Below, in pieces: positions 14,599-20,359 of a DNA stretch of 20,359 nucleotides. Numbering within the stretch: position 1 is the first letter of the stretch; each line of letters begins with the position of its first letter. Location: the IMG/VR virus record IMGVR_UViG_3300042991_000209, positions 1 through 20,359 of that record; one strand, given 5' to 3'. The position numbers and the translations under genes were made by a program. Under the pieces are notes generated by a model. The model was not told the origin of the DNA, ran no database searches, and saw only the letters and a list, made by a program, of their open reading frames with translations. This DNA comes from a virus.

Positions 14599-14722
14599 AT
14601 GCTAAGTTTCCTCCTTGCAGTTTTTGATCCTTACAAGTATATTTTGGCAACTTAACCGACCTGAAGTTTGTTACCATCAATTTTTATACTCCCTTGACCT
14701 TATTAAAAAATTTTAATAAATA
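14599..14722 (-). promoter_or_regulatory. 124-base gap with possible promoter for scaffold, decoration and capsid genes
   Basis: The gap holds an all-AT perfect inverted repeat (14700-14719: TTATTAAAA, 2 bases, TTTTAATAA) right after the stop of the 140-residue gene, and the strong AAGGAGG of the scaffold gene. A weak sigma-70-like candidate reads TATACT (14641..14636) with TTCAGG (14665..14660) 18 bases upstream on the minus strand; the -35 matches only about half the consensus. A late-type element such as TATAAAAA near 14680 is also possible. Only the gap and its palindrome are certain. Confidence 0.25.
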
Positions 14723-15145
14723 TTACGGAAGACTTTGGGTATCACCAACATTACCCCTGCAATACAAACCAGCAGCTTCTAAATCTTCACCTAACATAAA
14801 AATAATATCTACCTGGGCACCAGAAACAGTAGGTGCAGTACCAACATTTACTGTAACAACATTAGTACCAACATCTTTAGTAACATAACAAGAAGTGCCC
14901 CAATTTGGTGTGGCTACAACCGTACCATAAGTTGCTAAATCATAACCATGCCATTTAATCCCTGAAGCCACAACCACAGATGTACCACTAATGGTCACGT
15001 CTGCAGTAGTCGCCCATAAAAATGGATATGCATGGTTATTGCCCATATTACGGTAGATGGCCTTTTTATTGTCATCACCATTAATACGAACCATTTTGGG
15101 AGTACTCTTCAATTTTCCTTGCTGTCCAATGTTTAAATCTGGCAT
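14723..15145 (-). CDS. Small beta-rich head-module protein, 140 aa
   Basis: The start is ATG 15145..15143 with AGGAGG 8 bases upstream, and the gene lies between protease and scaffold. The N-terminus is polar (MPDLNIGQQGKLKSTPKMVR). From residue 40 on it is beta-rich and Gly/Val/Thr-rich (DVTISGTSVVVASGIKWHGY, WGTSCYVTKDVGTNVVTVNV, SGAQVDIIFMLGEDL), consistent with an Ig-like or small beta-barrel fold. Candidates are a second decoration protein, a head-vertex protein or a capsid stabiliser. I recognise no family, and the role is inferred from its neighbours. Confidence 0.75.
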   Translation of the reverse strand: MPDLNIGQQGKLKSTPKMVRINGDDNKKAIYRNMGNNHAYPFLWATTADVTISGTSVVVASGIKWHGYDLATYGTVVATPNWGTSCYVTKDVGTNVVTVNVGTAPTVSGAQVDIIFMLGEDLEAAGLYCRGNVGDTQSLP

Positions 15146-15158
15146 TACTTAATTCCTC

Positions 15159-16271
15159 CTATTGTGATATAGTTTTAACTGCCTCACATAAAGCAGCTTT
15201 TAAACCATCTAAAAGCTCCTTACGTTTGTCTATAGCTGCTCTTTTCTTCATAGATTTTTTTCCAGCAGCCATTGCAAGACTAAGGATTTCCTTGTTACGC
15301 AAGCAGTCTGGATCAGTAGTATCTCTACTGAAAGACGAACAAGTTTTTTCATAAGCTGAGCACCAATCATTTGCTGTACTATTTCCATCTTTATCGAATA
15401 GGTTGCGTTTATAATTGATGCATATACCTACGCTATCATCTAGTGATCCATCGCGTGCTTCTTCTTTAATTTTAATAGTTTCTATTTCTTCAAAGGTTAC
15501 ATTATTATCTTGGCTTATTCTATCATAGTTTAATATAATCACTTCATCTGAAGCCATAGATTTACTATCTCCTTTTTCATTAGCTGTCTCAAGAATAACT
15601 GATGGTGGATTAGCTGGGTTCTTTACTATACCACATCCAGAAAAACAAATCCCACGTAATACTCTGGCTATAGTACCAGTCGCAATCTCTACGCCGCCTT
15701 TTATTACTTTAGCAAGTCTGCCTAATATCTTGTCATCGGATGAGGCCAAACCTAAAGATTCTGCTTCTTTACGATTTAAGACTAGTTCACCAATTTTAAC
15801 ATCGTAATCTTGGTAATAACATTCCATACTCACTTTAAACTTGTTATCTGCAACTTCTTTGGCTATATTTGGAAATCTATTTTTATATATTATTCCAGCA
15901 ATGGCAATATGCATATCAACATTATCCATACCAGCCACTTCTCTGGAGGCTAATTCAGATGTATCAAGTATATTATTTTCTTTATCTATATAAACACGTT
16001 CGTAAATATGTCCTATTATTTCTTCTTCGCTATGCTCAACATCTAAAGCTTTATTAATAATAGTGCCTTCGGCAGCAACGAGTTCAGAGCCTAAAAAATA
16101 AGCATGATTAAGATTTTCTCCTGAAGATACAAAAATTGCCGAGAAGTATTGGAGATCTGGTTGGCGATCTTTTTCTACTGGTAAATTTATTACTTTTGAA
16201 GCTTTTTCTTTAAGTAATTGTGTTTCCTCTTGAATTATTATAGGAGCCTCTAAATAAAATTTATTTTCCAT
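15159..16271 (-). CDS. Prohead maturation serine protease with Cys-rich C-terminal extension, 370 aa
   Basis: It would cleave scaffold and other head proteins during procapsid maturation. Residues 40-70 (LQYFSAIFVSSGENLNHAYF) lead to ALDVEHSEEEIIGHIYE, whose His80 is the likely catalytic His. Residues 145-158 contain KVSMECYYQDYDV, with Ser148 as the likely nucleophile, and 209-227 contain FSGCGIVKNPANPPS, typical of phage prohead proteases that use a His/Ser pair. The mature enzyme domain ends near 230. The remaining 140 residues include an acidic linker and a Cys-rich block (C284, C304, C311, C323) followed by a basic helix (KKSMKKRAAIDKRKELLDGL), possibly an assembly or targeting part. The start ATG (16271..16269) overlaps the GIY-YIG gene by 11 bp. 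Confidence 0.87.
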   Translation of the reverse strand: MENKFYLEAPIIIQEETQLLKEKASKVINLPVEKDRQPDLQYFSAIFVSSGENLNHAYFLGSELVAAEGTIINKALDVEHSEEEIIGHIYERVYIDKENNILDTSELASREVAGMDNVDMHIAIAGIIYKNRFPNIAKEVADNKFKVSMECYYQDYDVKIGELVLNRKEAESLGLASSDDKILGRLAKVIKGGVEIATGTIARVLRGICFSGCGIVKNPANPPSVILETANEKGDSKSMASDEVIILNYDRISQDNNVTFEEIETIKIKEEARDGSLDDSVGICINYKRNLFDKDGNSTANDWCSAYEKTCSSFSRDTTDPDCLRNKEILSLAMAAGKKSMKKRAAIDKRKELLDGLKAALCEAVKTISQ

Positions 16272-16866
16272 TTTTTATCACTCTCCATCTTATTTTAGCA
16301 GCCTCTGAAAGTTTTATTTTATGTTCATCAGAAAACCTTTTACCAGAAAGCTTTATAGAAATTTTATTCCTAGTTTCATCCGTATGATTTTTACCCTTCA
16401 TTGGAGACTGTACTCCATACATGGGATTACCTACACCGGCTTTTGATGGTCTATTTGCCATCATTTTTCTTTTTGCTTCGTCAGTCATTTTTCTACCTTT
16501 GTGGGCCTCAGACAATTTCTTTCTTGTTTCAGCTGAAGGTATACAACCTGAGTAACCTTCTCCTCCAAAGGTACAATTGTAACCAAATATTTTTATAGTA
16601 CTTCTATATGACATGATGTAATGAAACTCCATTTCATCTAATTCATCCTTAGAATAACATTTTTCTATTATTTCCCACTTAAAATTATCTAAACCATATT
16701 TGTTAAAGGCTCTCGCCATATGAGTTGTAGAAGAACCATTTCTTGAACTACGTTCATGTTCCCCTCTTCGTTTGTGTAATCCTTTTACTGTCTGACCTAT
16801 ATAGATCTTACCATTAATAATATTGGTTACTTTATATATTATACCAAAACAATCTTTGTCATCCAT
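16261..16866 (-). CDS. GIY-YIG homing endonuclease with NUMOD3-type repeats, 201 aa
   Basis: Residues 8-100 form a GIY-YIG nuclease domain: GIIYKVTN (Y11 of the GIY position), GKIYIGQT (Y22-I-G), LHKRRGEH (catalytic Arg at 33 or 34), LDEMEFHYI (E80) and GYNCTFGGEG (N97). After it come several DNA-binding repeats of the NUMOD3 kind (ETRKKLSEAHKGRKMTDEAK, GKNHTDETRNKIS, GKRFSDEHKIKLSEAA). All core residues are present, so it is probably active. It sits between portal and protease, overlapping the portal end by 8 bp and the protease start by 11 bp, with AAGGATAAG upstream. It is a free-standing selfish gene rather than an intron or intein: both flanking proteins are complete. Confidence 0.92.
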   Translation of the reverse strand: MDDKDCFGIIYKVTNIINGKIYIGQTVKGLHKRRGEHERSSRNGSSTTHMARAFNKYGLDNFKWEIIEKCYSKDELDEMEFHYIMSYRSTIKIFGYNCTFGGEGYSGCIPSAETRKKLSEAHKGRKMTDEAKRKMMANRPSKAGVGNPMYGVQSPMKGKNHTDETRNKISIKLSGKRFSDEHKIKLSEAAKIRWRVIKNGK

Positions 16867-18706
16867 ATCTTATCCTTCCCATTTCATCTAAAAAATCCGC
16901 GTAGTCTTTTCCACTTAAAACTTCCTTGGCGCCCTCTAAGAGAAAAGCATACTCTGAAGCTAACATGTCTCTGATGTCACTTTCACTTATTGAGGCATCC
17001 TGCTTTGTTTTAGGCGGTGGCTTCTTAGTAGGATCTGGCTTATTTTTAACTGGGGTAGCTTTTCCCTTAGGACGACCTGAAGAAGGAGTTCCTGAAGGTG
17101 CTACCTGATTTGGCTGCATTTTAGCTTGTTGCCAAGGAGAACCCAAAATACCAAAAGTACCATCTTCCACAAGGGGTAATTCTTCTTCCATATTATTAAG
17201 CTCATTAGCAAAGTCAAAACCAAGAGCCTCAAGAGAAGTTCTATAACTTAACATTCTACGATCTACTAACGTAGCTAAAGTGTTCATATATAGAATAGTA
17301 TCAAGTAGTACTCCATCATCCCATCTTACTTTTGGAAATCTCTCAAATCCCATAGCTTCAGCTATTTGTTGATACTCTCTATAAATCCAACGTGTAACTT
17401 GACGTCTGGCGTAATTTATTTCTTCCATTAAGCCTTTGGTAATTAGATCTACTTCAGCAGCATTTAAGTCTCCGCCCCCATCTATCAATGCTCTAGTTAT
17501 TGATAATCCTGTCGTTAAGTCTTCATCAACTTGTTCGTATTTACCCTTTCCAAGAATCTTATCGATTTCTGGAGAAACTATTTTTTTAATCTCTAAGGTA
17601 TGATTCCATACTACATCAAAAGATTTACTTGGGGTATTGAAAAGTTGGGCTACTGCTTCTAATTCTGCTTGGGATACTACTGGGTATTCATCATTACCAA
17701 TAGTTATTTGGAGGATATAATTACTGATACCATCTAATGTACTTAAATCAGCTTGTCTAAGAGACTTTTTATATTCTATAGAATCAAATACTCTTGTACT
17801 CTTTGGTTTAGCATATCTTTCATATGGTTGTTTTCTATATGTAATATGCCCTACCAATCTACTATCAAGTTGATATTCTCCACCTTTTTGAGCAGCCGCC
17901 TTTAGATCTGATGGTAGCGCTTTTATTAACTCTTTTTCTTCATCTGTTTGTTCTCCAGAAGGTTTCTTAAGAAGTTCAGTTAATTCTGGTGGTGGGGTTA
18001 TTTTGGTTACTACTTTATCAAATAGTAAATTACCAGTTATATTTACCAATACTGGATTAAGCACTGTATATGCTACAGGCAGATGCCCCTTTGACCATAT
18101 ATTCTTTTTGGCAGCCATCTCTAATCCTGCAGTCTTGGTAGATTTTTTTATATTCTGGCCAGGAACGGGAGATAAATAAGACACTCTTGGCTCATACTTG
18201 GCTAAAACTTTGTATGTAGTTACATGCCCAACTTTAAAAAAATCCAAAAATATCCAGTCTAAAATCTCTTCAAAACCCACATCAAAAGTCCACACATCAT
18301 AAAATTGTTTTATAGCATCATCATCAATATCATTTTCAAAACCCTTCCTTGCTAAACTAGCTAAAACATTAGTGGCTGAGCCCACTAATGGGTCTGTATA
18401 ATAATATTGGATTGCTCTTTTAAATGATGTCTTAGGGTCTTCTGTATAAGGGTCGCCCGCAGCTAAATCTAAATTAGTTCTCTGAATATAATCACGTGTA
18501 ATAGATGCAGCACGTTCTTTTCCAGAGAAAATTCTTGGAACTACTCCACCTTTATTAGCATCTAAAAAAGCTAAACTTTTCTTGGTAGGTTCAATGAGGA
18601 ATGTAGATTTTCCAGTACTCTCATCGACTTCTATAGAACGAATACCAATGTCAGGATATTTTTCTTGGAGAGTAGCTGTTACTTGTTTAAGTGAATTGGA
18701 TTCCAT
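16859..18706 (-). CDS. Portal protein, 615 aa
   Basis: It forms the dodecameric ring at the DNA-entry vertex. The start is ATG 18706..18704 with AGGAG 7 bases upstream. Residues 60-130 (AASITRDYIQRTNLDLA, FKRAIQYYYTDPLVGSATNV) and 135-165 (FEEILDWIFLDFFKVGHVTT) match the clip and wing region of phage portals, where helix residues are followed by LSPVPGQ-type strands. Residues 285-330 contain HITYRKQPYERYAKPKSTRV with two positive patches, and 400-500 (SITRALIDGGGDLNAAEVDL, YARRQVTRWIYREYQQIAEA) form the long stem and crown helices. The C-terminal 525-575 is a Pro/Lys-rich disordered tail and the last 40 residues are helical. Assignment rests on these segments and the portal-protease-scaffold-capsid gene order. 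Confidence 0.9.
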   Translation of the reverse strand: MESNSLKQVTATLQEKYPDIGIRSIEVDESTGKSTFLIEPTKKSLAFLDANKGGVVPRIFSGKERAASITRDYIQRTNLDLAAGDPYTEDPKTSFKRAIQYYYTDPLVGSATNVLASLARKGFENDIDDDAIKQFYDVWTFDVGFEEILDWIFLDFFKVGHVTTYKVLAKYEPRVSYLSPVPGQNIKKSTKTAGLEMAAKKNIWSKGHLPVAYTVLNPVLVNITGNLLFDKVVTKITPPPELTELLKKPSGEQTDEEKELIKALPSDLKAAAQKGGEYQLDSRLVGHITYRKQPYERYAKPKSTRVFDSIEYKKSLRQADLSTLDGISNYILQITIGNDEYPVVSQAELEAVAQLFNTPSKSFDVVWNHTLEIKKIVSPEIDKILGKGKYEQVDEDLTTGLSITRALIDGGGDLNAAEVDLITKGLMEEINYARRQVTRWIYREYQQIAEAMGFERFPKVRWDDGVLLDTILYMNTLATLVDRRMLSYRTSLEALGFDFANELNNMEEELPLVEDGTFGILGSPWQQAKMQPNQVAPSGTPSSGRPKGKATPVKNKPDPTKKPPPKTKQDASISESDIRDMLASEYAFLLEGAKEVLSGKDYADFLDEMGRIRYG

Positions 18707-18716
18707 AAATTATCTC

Positions 18717-18914
18717 CTAGTATTTATTCTTATCTAATTCCCTTCCAGTTTTAACTCTACCAATTATTGTATCTACCCCACTATAAGTGGTATCCATTAT
18801 ATCGCCGCTTCTAAATCTAGTATAATCGTCTTGCCAACTATCAAGTCCAGACACAGTTGCCCAAGGATTATCCGCAATAAAATCTAGATTACTACTATTA
18901 TCGAAACCTGGCAT
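18717..18914 (-). CDS. Small hypothetical protein before portal, 65 aa
   Basis: The start is ATG 18914..18912 with AGGAGG 8 bases upstream; it ends 10 bases before the portal ATG. The protein is acidic and aromatic-rich in the middle (FIADNPWATVSGLDSWQDDY), with a basic C-terminus (IIGRVKTGRELDKNKY). There is no membrane segment or known motif. The strong initiation site and conserved-looking context support a real gene, perhaps a portal or terminase accessory factor; this is not shown by sequence. Confidence 0.75.
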   Translation of the reverse strand: MPGFDNSSNLDFIADNPWATVSGLDSWQDDYTRFRSGDIMDTTYSGVDTIIGRVKTGRELDKNKY

Positions 18915-18926
18915 ATTTATAGCCTC

Positions 18927-19946
18927 CTAAAAAGGTATTGAGACGCTTACTCCGTAAGAAACATCTAACTCACTATCATATGTTATTACTGGAGATATAA
19001 ATAGATTCTCTACAAGCGGCAGAAATTTCCCCGCATTCCAAGAAAAAGGCTCAAAAGAACCTATAGTTTTCCAACTATCATCTGGGGCGGTTTGGGCTGC
19101 CCCTATTCCAAATGTAAAAAATCTCCAATCCATATCTACTGTAGTTTTACCATAACTAGAAGTACTAAAATCTAATCTTGGCGCTAAATCATTATTAGTT
19201 GCTGTGGCGCCTATACCTATACGTGGGTTCCACCAAAAAAAACTTTTTTCTTTTCTTTCAAATTTTTCCCATTTGAAATCAGTGATATTTATTGGGTATT
19301 CTTTACCCTTGCTTTCTTTTGTAGCATTGTTCTCTATGTGGGCTTCAGCGGCTCGACTAAAAGAACCATCTTTGTTCTCAGATTCTATCACAGTAGTATG
19401 ATACTCTAAAGGGTAAGAACCAGTCTTCCATTTCTTATCAGAATCTTGTTTAGGAAAATACATAGCCCATGCTATGGGTATATCATTACCTTTGGCATCC
19501 TTACCATAAATTTCTTTCATCTCATAAGATAGTTTATCTCGCCTTACATCTTCCTCAGTATCTCCAGTTTTTGCAGCTTCTTTAGAAACAGAAGAGTCTT
19601 CTCTTAGTTTGGTAACTGTTCTATCTAATTTAGCAATCACCACACCAACTTCTTCTAATTGAGCATTCTTCTTTTTATTCTCCGACATAACGTACTTTAA
19701 AAATTCAGACTGCTCACCTTTTGAATCTTGTAACTGCTTTATTAATGCTTTAGATGCACTATCATTAGCTATGATATTTTGTAACATAACTTTATTAGCA
19801 TCAAGTTGAAGTAATACTTCTGGAGGGATAGATTTGCTTGAATTAAATCCATCTATAAAATCTTTTCCATGATAAATTATAAACGCAACCAAAACAATAA
19901 CTACTACGCTTTTTGTTATGTCCCACACATTTAAATTTACAGCCAT
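18927..19946 (-). CDS. Membrane-anchored coiled-coil protein with OMP-like C-terminus, 339 aa
   Basis: The start is ATG 19946..19944 with AAAGGAAA upstream. Residues 11-26 (TKSVVVIVLVAFIIYH) form one membrane helix, probably a signal anchor. Residues 45-120 are helical and heptad-like (LLQLDANKVMLQNIIANDSA, LEEVGVVIAKLDRTVTKLRE). Residues 140-235 are a soluble domain with WAMYFPKQDSDKKWKTG. From 240 on, alternating strands dominate (RIGIGATAT, DMDWRFFTFGIGAA, NLFISPVITYDSE, VSYGVSVSIPF), and the last residue is Phe, as in the beta signal of outer-membrane barrels. The layout suggests a protein reaching from the inner membrane across the periplasm. It lies next to a two-helix membrane protein, so a lysis or envelope role is possible. 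This is inference; a structural role is not excluded. Confidence 0.8.
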   Translation of the reverse strand: MAVNLNVWDITKSVVVIVLVAFIIYHGKDFIDGFNSSKSIPPEVLLQLDANKVMLQNIIANDSASKALIKQLQDSKGEQSEFLKYVMSENKKKNAQLEEVGVVIAKLDRTVTKLREDSSVSKEAAKTGDTEEDVRRDKLSYEMKEIYGKDAKGNDIPIAWAMYFPKQDSDKKWKTGSYPLEYHTTVIESENKDGSFSRAAEAHIENNATKESKGKEYPINITDFKWEKFERKEKSFFWWNPRIGIGATATNNDLAPRLDFSTSSYGKTTVDMDWRFFTFGIGAAQTAPDDSWKTIGSFEPFSWNAGKFLPLVENLFISPVITYDSELDVSYGVSVSIPF

Positions 19947-19956
19947 TATATTTCCT

Positions 19957-20301
19957 TTACTGATCTGTATCTAGACTTCCTTGCCCCTTAGGTTCAAATA
20001 AAGATGTCCTTAAAACTATTCTACTTACGGCTAAAGTTATAAATCCTCCACCTAAAAAAGTTAAGCCTTCTGTAGAACTTATAAATGACACCCCTTCATT
20101 ATTCTTTTCAAAAAACATACCATAAACAACCAGCCAGAAGAAAAATACCATAAATTGATATTTGACGGAAGCAAAATTACGAAGTATTTTCTGAGTCCAA
20201 AGATCCCAAAAAGACCTATCAAAAATAGTTATCTTCACATATGGGCAATCATCCACTATGGTTTCTTCATTTTCTATTGCGGTTTGAGTTTCATCACCCA
20301 T
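19957..20301 (-). CDS. Two-helix membrane protein, holin-like candidate, 114 aa
   Basis: The start is ATG 20301..20299 with AAGGAG 8 bases upstream. The N-terminal 48 residues are polar and acidic (ETQTAIENEETIVDD), then come two membrane helices, 49-64 (QFMVFFFWLVVYGMFF) and 78-96 (EGLTFLGGGFITLAVSRIVL), separated by a short polar loop (EKNNEGVSFISSTE). A charged C-terminus (FEPKGQGSLDTDQ) follows. The size and two-helix topology suit a class II holin, but the N-terminal domain is longer than usual and no lysis gene is proven nearby. The next gene (10 bases on) is the membrane-anchored coiled-coil protein, so the two may act together at the host envelope. Confidence 0.75.
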   Translation of the reverse strand: MGDETQTAIENEETIVDDCPYVKITIFDRSFWDLWTQKILRNFASVKYQFMVFFFWLVVYGMFFEKNNEGVSFISSTEGLTFLGGGFITLAVSRIVLRTSLFEPKGQGSLDTDQ

Positions 20302-20325
20302 CTCATATCTCCTTCTATCTGTAAT

Positions 20326-20358
20326 AAGGTTAGTTTATTAAACTAATTACTTAACCTT
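20326..20358. other. Inverted repeat upstream of the first gene
   Basis: TTAGTTTA (20330-20337) and TAAACTAA (20339-20346) form a near-perfect palindrome, and AAGGTTA (20326-20332) can pair instead with TAACCTT (20352-20358). It lies 25 bases upstream of the holin-like gene at the window edge. It could end the gene that precedes it off-window, or be an operator. No uridine run follows on the minus strand. Confidence 0.3.
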
Positions 20359-20359
20359 T

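Noticed and set aside
8347-14719. Shared AAATTTTAATAA in two leaders (8347-8358 and 14708-14719) as a common promoter element
   Set aside because: The shared string is A/T only and 12 bases long in AT-rich gaps, and it is at different distances from the genes; chance is a sufficient explanation.
16261-16866. Intein or group I intron hosting the GIY-YIG gene
   Set aside because: Portal and protease are both complete, with their own starts and stops, and no splicing motifs or split exons are visible.
1250-20346. Plus-strand open frames of 60-130 codons across the window
   Set aside because: They lie opposite confident minus-strand genes, lack ribosome sites, and read as low-complexity hydrophobic or Ser-rich strings expected from the complement of AT-rich or charged coding DNA (for example opposite the scaffold).

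Overview
The window is a stretch of tailed double-stranded DNA phage (Caudoviricetes) genome, free or integrated, carrying the head-morphogenesis module and a run of long beta-rich virion proteins. All supported genes lie on the minus strand, so the operon reads from right (20.3 kb) to left (base 1). The DNA is AT-rich. Genes are tightly packed, with short gaps or 1-11 bp overlaps, and most have a good AGGAGG-type ribosome binding site. All three stop codons are used, so this is the standard bacterial code. No tRNA, integrase, repressor, CRISPR or host housekeeping gene is visible. The host cannot be named. A protein with an inner-membrane anchor and an outer-membrane-like C-terminus hints at a Gram-negative host.

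Region 1 (20301-18717, transcribed first): a two-helix holin-like membrane protein, then a protein with an N-terminal membrane anchor, a coiled coil and a beta-rich C-terminus ending in Phe, then a 65-residue unknown. Region 2 (18706-11969) is the head module: portal, a GIY-YIG homing endonuclease wedged between portal and protease, prohead protease with a Cys-rich tail, a small beta protein, a highly charged scaffold, a probable decoration protein and the HK97-type major capsid protein. The capsid gene has a structured leader and is followed at once by a strong hairpin that looks like a terminator or transcript stabiliser.

Region 3 (11894-8455): a DUF1360-like membrane protein, a conserved phage protein of 162 residues, two adjacent fibre-type proteins sharing a homologous beta module, and a small beta-rich unknown. 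Region 4 (8320-1): a 564-residue virion protein, a two-gene insert (HNH endonuclease and a YkgJ-type Cys-cluster protein), a 614-residue beta-helix protein, a pair of paralogous small coiled-coil genes of which the second is cut by an in-frame stop, a 719-residue protein with an internal tandem duplication, an 89-residue unknown, and a partial gene running off the left edge with an N-terminal FN3-like domain.

Portal, protease, scaffold, decoration and capsid proteins would build the procapsid. The beta-rich proteins probably decorate head, neck or tail. The two endonucleases are likely selfish elements. No terminase, tail tube, sheath or tape measure lies inside the window. The features most worth following are the possible envelope-spanning pair (18927-20301), the Cys-cluster gene carried next to a homing endonuclease, the interrupted coiled-coil paralog, and the hairpins flanking the capsid gene.
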